NCBI GenBank assembly: GCA_021792185.1
Contig: JAJYVD010000005.1
Span: 1 to 64,000 of the forward strand
Length of the DNA: 64,000 nt
Direction of reading: 5' to 3'
Origin: Nitrospirota bacterium
Lineage (GTDB): Bacteria; Nitrospirota; Thermodesulfovibrionia; Thermodesulfovibrionales; Dissulfurispiraceae
Part shown: positions 48,192 to 57,364 of the stretch, piece after piece
Numbering within the stretch: position 1 is the stretch's first letter
How the letters are laid out: each line of letters begins with the position of its first letter
Made by a program: the position numbers and the translations under genes
Notes under the pieces: model-generated
What the model was told of the DNA's origin: nothing
The model's input: only the letters and a program-made list of their open reading frames with translations
Databases searched by the model: none

Positions 48192-48196
48192 CTCTC

Positions 48197-49288
48197 TTAC
48201 TCCTTTATACCAGCAATATATCGGGCTGTCATATCCCCTATTTCCGTTGTCTTATATCCCATCTTGCCTGCAGCCTGGCTCTTCATCTTCTTCATTACCT
48301 CGATCATGGCGGTTTCTATCGCCTGCGAGGCTTTTGTCTCGCCGAGAGTGTCGAGCATCATCATTGCGGCGCCTATGGCAGCCATGGGGTTGATAATATT
48401 CTGTCCCTTGTATTTGGGAGCGCTTCCTCCCATAGGCTCAAACATCGAAACGCCTTCCGGATTTATGTTTCCTCCGGAAGCCACTCCGAGCCCGCCCTGT
48501 ATCATCGCGCCCAGGTCAGTGATAATATCTCCGAAGAGATTTTCCGTAACCGCGACGTCGAACCATTCCGGATTCTTCACGAACCACATATTCGCTGCAT
48601 CAACATGGTTGTAGTCGCGCTTGAGTTCCGGATACTGCTTCGAGCCCATTTCTTCAAATGCGCGGTACCAGAGGTCGCCGGCATGAGTAAGCACATTCCG
48701 CTTGTGAATGAGCGTTATCGGCTTTTCAGCATATTTAGGATTCATGGCGTTGCGCTTTTTTTTCAGCTCAAACGCATACTTCAGGCAGCGATCAACCGTG
48801 CGCCGGTCGTAAATCATAAGTTGTGTAGCTATCTCATCAGGCGTGCCTACGCGTGTCGCACCGCCGTGCCCCGTGTAAATGCCGCCTGTGTTTTCGCGAA
48901 TAACCACGAAATCTATATGCTCCGGCCATTTATCCTTGAGAGGGGTCTCCACATTCGGATATAGTTTTACCGGCCTGAGATTTATATACTGATCCAGCGC
49001 AAAGCGTATCTTAAGGAGAATGCCTGTTTCGAGTATGCCCGGCTTTACATCAGGATGCCCGATGGCTCCGAGATAAATAGTATCAAACTTTCTTAATTCG
49101 TCGATGGCGCTGTCCGGAAGCGTTTCGCCTGTCTTTAAATAGCGCTCGCCTCCGAAGTCAAGGGTCGTATATTCGAGTTTAAACCCGAATTTTGAAGACG
49201 CTGCATTAAGGGCTTTTATTCCCTCGGCTATTACCTCGGGCCCTGTGCCGTCGCCGGGTATAACAGCAATATTATATGTTTTGCTCAT
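48197..49288 (-). CDS. leuB: 3-isopropylmalate dehydrogenase (beta-decarboxylating dehydrogenase family)
   Basis: This 363-residue enzyme oxidises and decarboxylates 3-isopropylmalate in leucine synthesis. It has [15 protein letters not shown] at the start, [16 protein letters not shown], and the metal aspartates and nucleotide loop near [15 protein letters not shown]. The family includes isocitrate and tartrate dehydrogenases; adjacency to leuD supports LeuB. The ATG at 49288 overlaps the leuD stop as ATGA, so it is preferred over the upstream start at 49321. Confidence 0.9.
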   Translation of the reverse strand: MSKTYNIAVIPGDGTGPEVIAEGIKALNAASSKFGFKLEYTTLDFGGERYLKTGETLPDSAIDELRKFDTIYLGAIGHPDVKPGILETGILLKIRFALDQYINLRPVKLYPNVETPLKDKWPEHIDFVVIRENTGGIYTGHGGATRVGTPDEIATQLMIYDRRTVDRCLKYAFELKKKRNAMNPKYAEKPITLIHKRNVLTHAGDLWYRAFEEMGSKQYPELKRDYNHVDAANMWFVKNPEWFDVAVTENLFGDIITDLGAMIQGGLGVASGGNINPEGVSMFEPMGGSAPKYKGQNIINPMAAIGAAMMMLDTLGETKASQAIETAMIEVMKKMKSQAAGKMGYKTTEIGDMTARYIAGIKE

Positions 49289-49788
49289 GCAGCGGCTCCC
49301 TTTATCTTCTTTTTTGTCCATTCGATAAGCCCTCCGGCAGCTATCAGCTCCTGCATGAACGGAGGGATAGGCTTGGCCGCGTATTGCTCACCTGTAGAAA
49401 GATTTTTTATAACTCCGCTGTCTGCGTCTATCTCCACCGTCGCGCCTTCCTTGATCTTTTCTGACGCCTCTTCGGATTCGAATATGGGAAGTCCTATATT
49501 GAAGGAATTGCGATAAAAAATCCTCGCGAAGCTCTTTGCTATGACCGCCTGAATGCCTGCCTCTTTTATTGCAATGGGGGCATGCTCCCTCGATGAGCCG
49601 CAGCCGAAATTTTTGCCCGCGACAATCAGGTCTCCGGCCTTTACTTTATTCGGAAACTCCTTATCCGCATCCTCCATAACATGTTTTGCCAGTTCCTTCG
49701 GATCGGATGTGTTAAGGTATCTCGCGGGTATGATCGCGTCCGTATCTATGTCGTCCCCGAATCTCCAGGCATTGCCTTTAAGCAGCAT
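49285..49788 (-). CDS. leuD: 3-isopropylmalate dehydratase small subunit
   Basis: This 167-residue swivelling subunit of isopropylmalate isomerase has [16 protein letters not shown], the conserved loop [17 protein letters not shown] and [15 protein letters not shown]. It is of the short LeuD/HacB type. The large subunit leuC is not in the window, so the operon lacks its usual first gene here. It is divergent from miaA with a 60-bp gap. Confidence 0.93.
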   Translation of the reverse strand: MLLKGNAWRFGDDIDTDAIIPARYLNTSDPKELAKHVMEDADKEFPNKVKAGDLIVAGKNFGCGSSREHAPIAIKEAGIQAVIAKSFARIFYRNSFNIGLPIFESEEASEKIKEGATVEIDADSGVIKNLSTGEQYAAKPIPPFMQELIAAGGLIEWTKKKIKGAAA

Positions 49789-49848
49789 AAGAGACCTCCG
49801 AATTTCTTTTTAAGCGAATATTATAAGCTTTTTATTATAATAATTTCC

Positions 49849-50838
49849 ATGGAAAAAGTAATCATCCTCCTCGGTCCCACAGGGGTCGGAAAGACAGCGG
49901 CATCCATACTTCTCGCTAAGCGCTTAAATACGGAAATCATAAGCTCGGACTCGATGCAGATATATAAACATATGGATATAGGAACGGCAAAGCCGACCAT
50001 TGAGGAAAGGGAAACCGTAAAACACCATATGATAGATATTGTCGAGCCGTGGGAGACATATAGCACAGGGGAATATATAAAAGCTGTCCGGCCGATAATA
50101 GAAAGCCTCCATGAGCAAAAGAAGATTCCGGTAATCGTCGGAGGAACAGGGCTTTACATAAAGGCGATGACAAGGGGCATTTTCAGCGGCCCTTCTGCCG
50201 ACTGGGATTTAAGAAACGAACTCCTCGAAAAAGAGAAAGAGTCTCCCGGATATTTACATGAATACCTGAAATCTCTCGATCCAAAAGCGGCATCAAAGAT
50301 AATGCCTGCCGACACGAGAAGGATTGTAAGGGCATTGGAAGTCTGCCTGAAAAGCGATATGGCGATGTCGGAAATTCATAAGACATTAACAATCCCCCTG
50401 CCCTACGAATTCGTCAAAATAGGAATCACGCGGGACAGAAAAGAGCTTTACAGGATAATCGAACAAAGGGTGGATAAGATGATAGAAGACGGGCTTATTG
50501 ATGAAGTCAAAAATGTAATACAAATGATTAAGGAAAATGGCTATAGGCAAGAGGCTATAGGCCATAAGGAGGACGAGTCTTTACCTATTGCCCATCGCCT
50601 ATCGCCCATCGCCTATTCATCCATGCAGGCAATCGGCTATAAGGAAATAGCTATGCATCTGAACGGTGAGATCAGCCTTGACGAAGCAATCGCGCTTGTG
50701 AAAAAGCGCTCAAGGAATTACGCAAAGAGGCAGTTCACATGGTTTAAAAAAGAAGAAGAAATTCAATGGATTGATGCGACAGGAATTTATGAGCCGGATG
50801 AAATATTCAAGAAGGTGATACAATTTATTCATGCCTGA
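49849..50838 (+). CDS. miaA: tRNA dimethylallyltransferase
   Basis: This enzyme prenylates A37 of tRNAs reading UNN codons. The P-loop LLGPTGVGKTAAS, SSDSMQIYKHMDIGTAKP, VGGTGLYIKAM and RRIVRALEV are intact. At 329 residues it carries an insert of about 27 residues just before SMQAIGYKEI, encoded by heptamer repeats. The start at 49849 matches the conserved P-loop start. It overlaps the DUF72 gene by 8 bp. Confidence 0.95.
   Translation: MEKVIILLGPTGVGKTAASILLAKRLNTEIISSDSMQIYKHMDIGTAKPTIEERETVKHHMIDIVEPWETYSTGEYIKAVRPIIESLHEQKKIPVIVGGTGLYIKAMTRGIFSGPSADWDLRNELLEKEKESPGYLHEYLKSLDPKAASKIMPADTRRIVRALEVCLKSDMAMSEIHKTLTIPLPYEFVKIGITRDRKELYRIIEQRVDKMIEDGLIDEVKNVIQMIKENGYRQEAIGHKEDESLPIAHRLSPIAYSSMQAIGYKEIAMHLNGEISLDEAIALVKKRSRNYAKRQFTWFKKEEEIQWIDATGIYEPDEIFKKVIQFIHA
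50538..50618. repeat. heptamer repeat insert inside miaA (81 bp)
   Basis: Five 7-bp units run from 50584: CCTATTG, CCCATCG, CCTATCG, CCCATCG and CCTATTC. A degenerate set in roughly inverse orientation (AGGCAAG, AGGCTAT, AGGCCAT) lies before it at 50544-50568. Together they add 27 codons and keep the frame. Confidence 0.8.
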
Positions 50839-51556
50839 GTTAAGGATTGGCTGCAGCGGATTTAATTATCGGGATTGGAAGGATAACTTCTATCCTCCCG
50901 ATCTGCCGCAAAGAAAATGGTTTGAATATTATTGCACAGTCTTTAACACAGTCGAATTAAACGTCACATTTTACAGGCTTCCGCTCGCAAAGACCTTCGA
51001 CAAATGGCATAATGAAACACCCGATGACTTCGCGTTTTCGCTAAAGGGAAGCAGATTTATAACGCATATAAAAAGGCTTATCGAACCCGAGAAGCCTTTG
51101 GAATTATTCTTTGAAAGGGCCTTGCGTTTAAAGGAAAAGCTCAAAGTCGTCCTCTGGCAATTCTCTCCCGGATTTAAGGCTGATATCGAGAGATTAACAT
51201 ACTTCCTGAAACTGCTCAAAAAATATCCTGCAAGAAATACCCTCGAATTCAGGCACGAAAGTTGGATAATAAAAGAAGTCGTTGATTTATGCAAAGAACA
51301 CGGCGTGAGCCTCTGCATGGCTGATTGGCCTGAGTTTATTGATGACCTACCTGTAACTTCCGATTTCATCTACATAAGGAGGCACGGCAAAGAAGGGAGC
51401 TATGCCACTTGTTATTCAAAGGCCGAACTTAAGAAAGATGCAAACCGGATAAAAAATTATTTAAAAGATAGAAAGGATGTTTTCATTTATTTCAATAACG
51501 ATTATCACGGTTATGCTCCGAGGAACGCGGGGAAATTGAGAAAGATGGTGCGATGA
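50831..51556 (+). CDS. DUF72 family protein (TIM-barrel)
   Basis: This 241-residue protein has the family start RIGCSGFNYRDWKDNFYP, NTVELNVTFYRLP, LEFRHESW and the C-terminal YFNNDYHGYAPRNA. Conserved acidic and aromatic residues suggest a catalytic barrel, but the reaction is unknown. It overlaps miaA by 8 bp and is probably cotranscribed. Confidence 0.88.
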   Translation: MPELRIGCSGFNYRDWKDNFYPPDLPQRKWFEYYCTVFNTVELNVTFYRLPLAKTFDKWHNETPDDFAFSLKGSRFITHIKRLIEPEKPLELFFERALRLKEKLKVVLWQFSPGFKADIERLTYFLKLLKKYPARNTLEFRHESWIIKEVVDLCKEHGVSLCMADWPEFIDDLPVTSDFIYIRRHGKEGSYATCYSKAELKKDANRIKNYLKDRKDVFIYFNNDYHGYAPRNAGKLRKMVR

Positions 51557-51565
51557 AGAATAAAG

Positions 51566-52888
51566 TTATAAGAAAAATAATTTGTGTTTGGCTGTTCTCC
51601 AAGCACTTCCAACAAATATCGGAAGAGCAGAAATAAAATAGTCACGCCTGCAAAGAATGCCGTTCTTCTTCCCTGTTGCCAACTCCTTTTCATACGGGCA
51701 ACCTCCACCACACATCGGCAAGAAAGCACATCTGCCTTCTATGCATCCTTTCAAATCCCTCACCCGCCGACTAAGAGCTAACGATTGACCGGAATGGTCG
51801 GATCCTCCTCTCACATTTCCGAGTGAAAAAGAATCCATACCAAAGGCGCTGATACAACTCCGTAACGAGCCGTCCGGCTCCAATAAATAACTGGACCCCC
51901 TGAAGGCCATGCACGGTGTATTAAATACGGCCGATAGGTCAACTTCAATATTGCGCTCTTCGGCTAATCGACAGATCAAATCGAAAGATTCTGCAAGACG
52001 CGGATCATTACTGCCGAACTCCTCCTTCAGATTTATCATTTCTACACCGTAAGGTCGATATCTTACAATGGGTTCCGGTTTTATTCTAAAATTCTTTTCT
52101 TTTCGCGCAGAAATACGAGACAAATCATCCATAAACATAGGAATTGACTTAACCGTCTCCGGTGTAAAATTCAATTTAATTGTCAATTCTGAAAGTTCCG
52201 CTAACATGGGTAAGCGTGATAATGTTTCATGGTAAACATCGGTAACTTTATGGCTCTTACGGCGTGCATTAGTAACCGAGGCATCTCCATCAAAGCTAAC
52301 TTGCACCTGAGTCACGCCCAATTTGCATAACTGCTTAAACAAAGAACTATTACCAATTAATGCATTAGTGGTCAACAATATTGCACCTTTGCAAATATCA
52401 TGCTTCTCACGGATATTCGCAAGCCCATTCAATAGGCTCATCAATCGATCAGGAGCAAGGAGAGGTTCTCCGCCGAAAATTATTACGTCCAAATCGGAAA
52501 ATCGTTTTTTTGCAAATTGCTTTTCTAACCAGCGAAGAGAAAGGTCAAGCGTTTCCGCTGACATAATAGACCTTCTTGTTCGATTTTCAAAACAGTAGGA
52601 ACACTTGAGATCGCAACTCGTAGCAACAGTAAATATAAGATACATTCGCCGACTATGCGTGACCAGAGTATTAACAATCGACATGGCTTCGTCCTCATGG
52701 GTGCTGTCGACCAGAAACCCTAATTGTGCAAGCCGACGACGCTGGTCAAAATTAAAGTCCATAACATTAGTTAAGCCGCCTGGGACGCAAACCATATTGC
52801 CTGTAAAGGCATTAAAAAGAACTGATTCACCGCTGACATCGATGCGATGATTAAATAAACTATCACGCTGTTTTTGCTTTCCAGCCAT
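51566..52888 (-). CDS. radical SAM/SPASM peptide maturase
   Basis: This 440-residue protein has an N-terminal segment like that of RiPP maturases (SVLFNAFTGNMVCVPG). The radical SAM cluster motif CDLKCSYC, the glycine motif IIFGGEPLLAP and a C-terminal SPASM region with cysteines in SLRSCIS, CIEGRCAFLPMCGGGCP and LCRRDY follow. SPASM enzymes install cross-links or other changes on peptides using SAM and extra Fe-S clusters. The ATG at 52888 is chosen; a TTG at 52933 overlaps the ribosome site of this region. The small gene directly upstream may encode the substrate. Confidence 0.85.
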   Translation of the reverse strand: MAGKQKQRDSLFNHRIDVSGESVLFNAFTGNMVCVPGGLTNVMDFNFDQRRRLAQLGFLVDSTHEDEAMSIVNTLVTHSRRMYLIFTVATSCDLKCSYCFENRTRRSIMSAETLDLSLRWLEKQFAKKRFSDLDVIIFGGEPLLAPDRLMSLLNGLANIREKHDICKGAILLTTNALIGNSSLFKQLCKLGVTQVQVSFDGDASVTNARRKSHKVTDVYHETLSRLPMLAELSELTIKLNFTPETVKSIPMFMDDLSRISARKEKNFRIKPEPIVRYRPYGVEMINLKEEFGSNDPRLAESFDLICRLAEERNIEVDLSAVFNTPCMAFRGSSYLLEPDGSLRSCISAFGMDSFSLGNVRGGSDHSGQSLALSRRVRDLKGCIEGRCAFLPMCGGGCPYEKELATGKKNGILCRRDYFISALPIFVGSAWRTAKHKLFFL

Positions 52889-52933
52889 CTTGAATGAAGG
52901 CTGCCGGCTATGCCGGCGGCCTTCTCCTCCCAA

Positions 52934-53143
52934 TTATTTCCTCTTAATTATTTCTGCTGCCTTACATGCTTCAAGCCAGCTTGCTTTGACTTTCGGGGCT
53001 GTTCCCCTCAAACTGTGAAGTAAAGTCTGAATAGCAAATGCTTCATCTGCCGTTACCTCAAACACTTCCTTTGTTTTACCTACTTTGTCTTCCATCGTAA
53101 GTGTTACGCGCGGCTTTGGTCTTGACACTTTTTTGACTGCCAT
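52934..53143 (-). CDS. small protein, candidate maturase substrate or partner
   Basis: This 69-residue protein starts MAVKKVSRPKPRVTLTMEDK and ends EACKAAEIIKRK. It has a strand-rich first half, a helix around ADEAFAIQTLLHSLRG, one cysteine near the end and lysine-rich termini. An AAGGAGG site precedes the ATG. It lies 45 bp upstream of the SPASM maturase start on the same strand. I do not recognise the family. It could be a precursor peptide, a recognition protein or unrelated. Confidence 0.65.
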   Translation of the reverse strand: MAVKKVSRPKPRVTLTMEDKVGKTKEVFEVTADEAFAIQTLLHSLRGTAPKVKASWLEACKAAEIIKRK

Positions 53144-53429
53144 TTCTGAACCTCCTTTTTATCCCATATTTTTATAAATTAGACATTACTTGGGATTTGT
53201 AATAATGCCTAACATCCATTATACGAACTTCCAGTTTTCCATTTATGGTTAAACTATAGCACATCTGAAGCAATCTTCAAAGTGGAAATACCATAAAAAT
53301 CAACCGATATCCGTTTGCTCGAAAATAGAGATAAACTTTCCTGTTTTCTCTCTCAATAATTCCCCTCTTATGGAGGGATTAGAGGCGCATTTAAGGGGAC
53401 TAAGATTTCTTGGTATGATATAGTATTTT
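53144..53429. other. intergenic region between the small-peptide gene and uvrC
   Basis: No gene is seen in this 286-bp gap. It holds the minus-strand promoter described at 53253-53280, leaving an untranslated leader of about 100 bases before the small gene. A plus-strand promoter for uvrC must lie near its right end but is not obvious. Confidence 0.5.
53253..53280 (-). promoter_or_regulatory. sigma70-type promoter for the small protein/maturase pair
   Basis: On the minus strand TTGAAG (53280-53275) and TATAGT (53258-53253) are separated by 16 bp. The start codon lies about 110 bp further on. Confidence 0.6.
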
Positions 53430-55193
53430 ATGGCATTGAACATCTCCAATACGCCTAAAAAACCCGGAGTCTACATTTTCAAAGGCCCCAAGGAAAGGGT
53501 TCTTTATGTAGGCAAGGCCAAAAACCTCAGAAACCGCCTGAGGAGCTATTTCCAGGAGTCCGCGAATCTCGACCAGCGCAAGGCCGCGATGGTCAGGCAG
53601 GTCAAGGATTTCTCATTTATCGTTACAGGCAATGAGCTTGAGGCATTGATACTCGAAGCGAATCTCATAAAGCAATACAAGCCCAAATTCAACATCATTT
53701 TACGCGACGACAAGAACTATCCGTATATAAAAATAACGACTGCCGAGGAATGGCCGAGGATAGAGGTTGTGAGAAGGATAAAGAACGACGGTAATCTGTA
53801 TTTCGGGCCTTATGTTCCTTCACAGGCGATGTGGGAGGCCCTCGCGTTCATAAGAAGAAACTTTCTTATAAGGACCTGCGGATACAATCTGGATAAACCG
53901 ATGAGGCCGTGCGTCCAGTATCAGATGAAGCGATGCCCTGCCCCATGCGCCGGGCTTATAAGCAGAAAAGAGTATATGAAGATCATCGCCGAGGTGATAC
54001 TTTTCCTTAAAGGCGAGAAAAGGGAATTAATCGCTAAACTTGAAGAGACCATGCAGAGGCTTTCCGATGAGATGAAGTTTGAGGAGGCCGCAAAAATAAG
54101 GGACAGGATATTCAGGCTCCAACAGGCATTTGAATCACAAAAAATCATCGCCCCTGAGCTTGGAGACATTGATGTTATCGGTTTTTACAGGGAAGACAAT
54201 AATATAGCGTTCAATATCCTTTTTGTACGAAGCGGAGTATTGATAGGCGCAAAGGATTTCTTCCTGGATAAGATCATCGCGTCTGACGAATCGGAGATAA
54301 TGCATAGTTTTATAGAGATATTCTACGCGAAAGAGATAATCCCCCCCGAAATAATTTTGGTGAATGCAATGCCAGAAGACGCAAAGGCATTGAAGAAATG
54401 GCTTAAAGACAGGCGCGGAGCAAGGATTGCTATAGAAACGCCTAAAGACGGGAAAAAATTTGAACTGCTTAATATGGCGAATGAAAACGCGCGGCTTCAT
54501 TTCCATCAGAAAAACAAAACTGCGAAGGACGACAGCTTGCCTTTAATAAAAGACAAGCTGCATTTGAAGAAAATTCCTAAATCCATCGGTGCATTTGATG
54601 TATCCACGATTCAGGGCAGCGAATCAGTTGGCGCGTTTATTTATTGGGAGGCCGATGGCTTTAACAAAGACATGTACAGGCATTTAAAGATAAAGGGCGT
54701 ACAGGGAGTTGATGATTACGCCATGATGCATGAGATTGTAGGCCGGGTGTTGAGCAAAGAGCATCTCGTGCCTGACCTTGTTGTTATTGATGGCGGCAAG
54801 GGACAGCTCGATGTTGCAAAAAAAGTGTTGGATGATTTGGGCATAGATACTGAACTCATAAGCATCGCAAAAAAGCCGGACAGGGCGTTTCTTTTAACTG
54901 ATGCGATTATTGACCTTGAGGACAGGAGCAAAGAATCTCTGCTTTTGAAAAAGATACGGGACGAGGTTCACAGGTTCGCTATTTCATTTCATAGAAAACT
55001 GCGTGACAAGAGACTTATGGAATCTCCTCTTGAAAAAATTCCCGGCATCGGCAAAAAGAGAAGGCTCGAACTCCTGCGCCATTTCGGGAGTATCGAAAAT
55101 ATACGCAAGGCAACGGTTGATGAGATAGCGAAAATTAAGGGGTTTAATAAGAAAGTGGCGGAAAAAATCGTGGAGGGGGTGAGAAAAAGCTAA
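53430..55193 (+). CDS. uvrC: excinuclease ABC subunit C
   Basis: This 587-residue nuclease makes the two incisions in nucleotide excision repair. The GIY-YIG domain (GVYIFKGPKERVLYVGKAKNLRNRL split over the motif) is at the start. A UVR region (about residues 200-235, DEMKFEEAAKIRDRI) follows, then the RNase H-like domain (FDVSTIQGS, VVIDGGKGQL) and tandem HhH (IPGIGKKRRLELLRHFG). No uvrA or uvrB is adjacent. Confidence 0.96.
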   Translation: MALNISNTPKKPGVYIFKGPKERVLYVGKAKNLRNRLRSYFQESANLDQRKAAMVRQVKDFSFIVTGNELEALILEANLIKQYKPKFNIILRDDKNYPYIKITTAEEWPRIEVVRRIKNDGNLYFGPYVPSQAMWEALAFIRRNFLIRTCGYNLDKPMRPCVQYQMKRCPAPCAGLISRKEYMKIIAEVILFLKGEKRELIAKLEETMQRLSDEMKFEEAAKIRDRIFRLQQAFESQKIIAPELGDIDVIGFYREDNNIAFNILFVRSGVLIGAKDFFLDKIIASDESEIMHSFIEIFYAKEIIPPEIILVNAMPEDAKALKKWLKDRRGARIAIETPKDGKKFELLNMANENARLHFHQKNKTAKDDSLPLIKDKLHLKKIPKSIGAFDVSTIQGSESVGAFIYWEADGFNKDMYRHLKIKGVQGVDDYAMMHEIVGRVLSKEHLVPDLVVIDGGKGQLDVAKKVLDDLGIDTELISIAKKPDRAFLLTDAIIDLEDRSKESLLLKKIRDEVHRFAISFHRKLRDKRLMESPLEKIPGIGKKRRLELLRHFGSIENIRKATVDEIAKIKGFNKKVAEKIVEGVRKS

Positions 55194-55203
55194 AATATTC
55201 CGC

Positions 55204-55497
55204 TTACAGAATATTCTCTAATTGCTGTGCTCCGTGAGAGATTGCAACAATCTCAATAATCTCATCCTTAATACGATAGACAATTCTATAATTCTCATAA
55301 ATCTTCTCTCTCAAATTAGCATCACTATATTCCGGAACAATGCGCCCTGCTTTTGGAAAATGAGGAAGGGTTTTAACAATCGAGACAATTTTCTTGGCGA
55401 AGAGAGCAGCGTAATATCTTGAATCTTTTGCTATGTAATCACATATTTCTTCAAAATGCGAAGCAGCCTTTGGAGACCATTTTACGCTGTAAGCCAT
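55204..55497 (-). CDS. RelE/ParE-family toxin
   Basis: This 97-residue protein has the ParE/RelE layout: VKWSPKAASHFEEICDYIAKD, FPKAGRIVPEY and ENYRIVYRIKDEIIEIVAISH. The mode of toxicity (mRNA cleavage or gyrase poisoning) cannot be decided by eye; the N-terminal helix pattern favours ParE. It overlaps the antitoxin gene by 16 bp. It is convergent with uvrC. Confidence 0.87.
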   Translation of the reverse strand: MAYSVKWSPKAASHFEEICDYIAKDSRYYAALFAKKIVSIVKTLPHFPKAGRIVPEYSDANLREKIYENYRIVYRIKDEIIEIVAISHGAQQLENIL

Positions 55498-55670
55498 TTG
55501 GACATCCGCTTTTCAATTTCTTCGTGTGGAATTCCCTTGCCCTCATCTAATTCCTTTAGCCCTGCATCAACTTGCAGCCTGAAATACAACTCAGCCATAA
55601 TATCATCAATCGAGACCTCTTCGGGTAGCGATTGAATCATCTGAATAACCTGTTGTTTTACGCCTGCCAT
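55482..55670 (-). CDS. antitoxin of the second RelE/ParE pair
   Basis: This 62-residue protein starts MAGVKQQVIQMIQSLPEEVS and ends with the toxin-binding helices LQVDAGLKELDEGKGIPHEE. The ATG at 55670 is chosen because AGGAGG lies nine to ten bases before it; an upstream start at 55715 has none. It is of the short addiction-module type without an obvious DNA-binding domain. Confidence 0.8.
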   Translation of the reverse strand: MAGVKQQVIQMIQSLPEEVSIDDIMAELYFRLQVDAGLKELDEGKGIPHEEIEKRMSKWLTA

Positions 55671-55784
55671 CTGAATGTCACCTCCTCTGCATCCTTTTAA
55701 CTCATTATAAAACATTTCTCAATAAAGGGACATAATTTTGTTTACCGCTTTCAGCGCAAGCGGATCCCTCAGTTTGCGGAAGTG

Positions 55785-56234
55785 TTATGCTGATTTTGAT
55801 TTATTTTCGTATAATACATTTAGAGTTTCTTCATTAACTATTGTCTTTTTATTCCACAAGTCATTCCTCATAGAAACGACAGTCTTTATATATGTAGCGT
55901 GACTTGGCGATCGAATAAATTCAACCAATGATTTTATTACCTCATCATCTGCAAATAGAACACTATGCAATATTTCAGTCTTTACCTCTTCTCTGAAGTC
56001 ATCCACTGATTTTAAATCAGGTCTGAATGCTTGTGCCTTTGACAAACCCCGCTCAGGATTAAGGATTGTAAGCATTTGAATCAAGATAGCACCGTATCTC
56101 TGCCGTTTCAGATTGTGAATATCCTCGCTAATCTCTTTTTGGCGTTGAAAACGAGATTGAAAATATGCGCCGAGGATACCGCCAATTCCAATGGCTGTCA
56201 GCAAAGAAATAATAATTTGAAGTGTCGGCGTCAT
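55785..56234 (-). CDS. hypothetical membrane-anchored protein
   Basis: This 149-residue protein has one N-terminal membrane helix (about residues 4-24, IIISLLTAIGIGGILGAYF). A basic stretch and a helical cytoplasmic part follow, with RQRYGAILIQMLTILNPERG near residue 42. Similar short anchors are common next to toxin-antitoxin or island genes, without known function. The ATG at 56234 follows GGGAG by five to six bases. Confidence 0.6.
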   Translation of the reverse strand: MTPTLQIIISLLTAIGIGGILGAYFQSRFQRQKEISEDIHNLKRQRYGAILIQMLTILNPERGLSKAQAFRPDLKSVDDFREEVKTEILHSVLFADDEVIKSLVEFIRSPSHATYIKTVVSMRNDLWNKKTIVNEETLNVLYENKSKSA

Positions 56235-56431
56235 TTTATCTCCCTTCACGACATAGTATTTTCGCCTAACTTATTCGTATCCGCAATTATTACTCCGTCC
56301 CCCGTTTGAACAGAATCTTACCACTTCCTCTTTTTGCTGTCAAATCAGCGCCCTCCCGTATCCCTCCCGCAGCCATAGAAAAATCGGGAGTTTTGAGATA
56401 GAATAAGACAAACAAATATTAAGGAGAAACG

Positions 56432-57364
56432 ATGAACATTTACATTTCCGGTTCGATGGCTTATGACAGGATAATGGACTTTCCGGGTAAGTTCTCCGAC
56501 CACATCCTGCCTGACAAGATCCACATCCTGAATGTCTGCTTTACTGTTAACGGCATGATAGAGAAATTCGGCGGCACTGCCGGAAACATCGCCTATTCCC
56601 TGCGGCTTCTTAATGAAAGGCCTACAATACTCTCGGCCATCGGCAAGGACTATAATGAATATTTCAAGTGGCTTGAGAAGAACGATATCCCGACGAACGG
56701 AATAAAGATCATAGAAAATGAATTCACTGCCGGCGCGTACATAACAACCGACAAGGCAGATAACCAGATAACAGGATTCAATCCAGGAGCAATGAAATAC
56801 CCTTCGGGATATGAGTTCAAAGAGGCGAATCCCGAAAAATCTATCGCCCTTCTTGGGCCCGGAAACCTTCAGGACATGATGGAATACGCGAAGGCATATA
56901 AACAAAAAGGCATCCCATATATCTGCGATCCGGGGCAGTCCCTCACCGCGTGGAAGCCTGAGGATCTGAGAGAATGGATTGACGGCTCGTATATGCTTAT
57001 CACAAATGACTATGAGCTTGAGCTTGTTATGAAGATGACAGGGATAGACAAAAATGGCCTGTTTGGAATGACAAAAACAATTATCACCACTCTCGGAGAA
57101 AAGGGCTCTGTTATAAGCACTCCTAAATGCGATGTTCAAATACCTGTGGCAAAGATTTCAGGGATTCTTGATCCCACAGGCGCGGGAGACGCATACAGGG
57201 CAGGTCTGCTCAAAGGGCTTGTCAACAACAAGAACATGGAGACCTCCGCAAAGATGGGAGCGGTGGCTTCGGCGTATGCGATTGAAAAATACGGCACACA
57301 GGAGCATTGCTTTACTTACAATGAATTCGCGGAAAGGTACAGGAGCAATTTCGGAGATATGTAA
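56432..57364 (+). CDS. PfkB-family kinase, adenosine-kinase-like
   Basis: This 310-residue kinase has the ribokinase-fold N-terminal FGGTAGNIAYSLRLL, the dinucleotide-like GPGNLQ region and the C-terminal signature DPTGAGDAYRAGLLKG with the catalytic aspartate. Bacterial proteins with this N-terminus (MNIYISGSMAYDRIM) are often annotated as adenosine kinases. That would recycle the adenosine produced by AhcY. The substrate is inferred. The next gene starts directly after its stop. Confidence 0.82.
   Translation: MNIYISGSMAYDRIMDFPGKFSDHILPDKIHILNVCFTVNGMIEKFGGTAGNIAYSLRLLNERPTILSAIGKDYNEYFKWLEKNDIPTNGIKIIENEFTAGAYITTDKADNQITGFNPGAMKYPSGYEFKEANPEKSIALLGPGNLQDMMEYAKAYKQKGIPYICDPGQSLTAWKPEDLREWIDGSYMLITNDYELELVMKMTGIDKNGLFGMTKTIITTLGEKGSVISTPKCDVQIPVAKISGILDPTGAGDAYRAGLLKGLVNNKNMETSAKMGAVASAYAIEKYGTQEHCFTYNEFAERYRSNFGDM

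Noticed and set aside
51511-51729. 72-residue minus-strand frame at the end of the SPASM maturase gene
   Set aside because: It overlaps the SPASM cysteine region of the maturase and the end of the DUF72 gene in other frames, and has no ribosome site.
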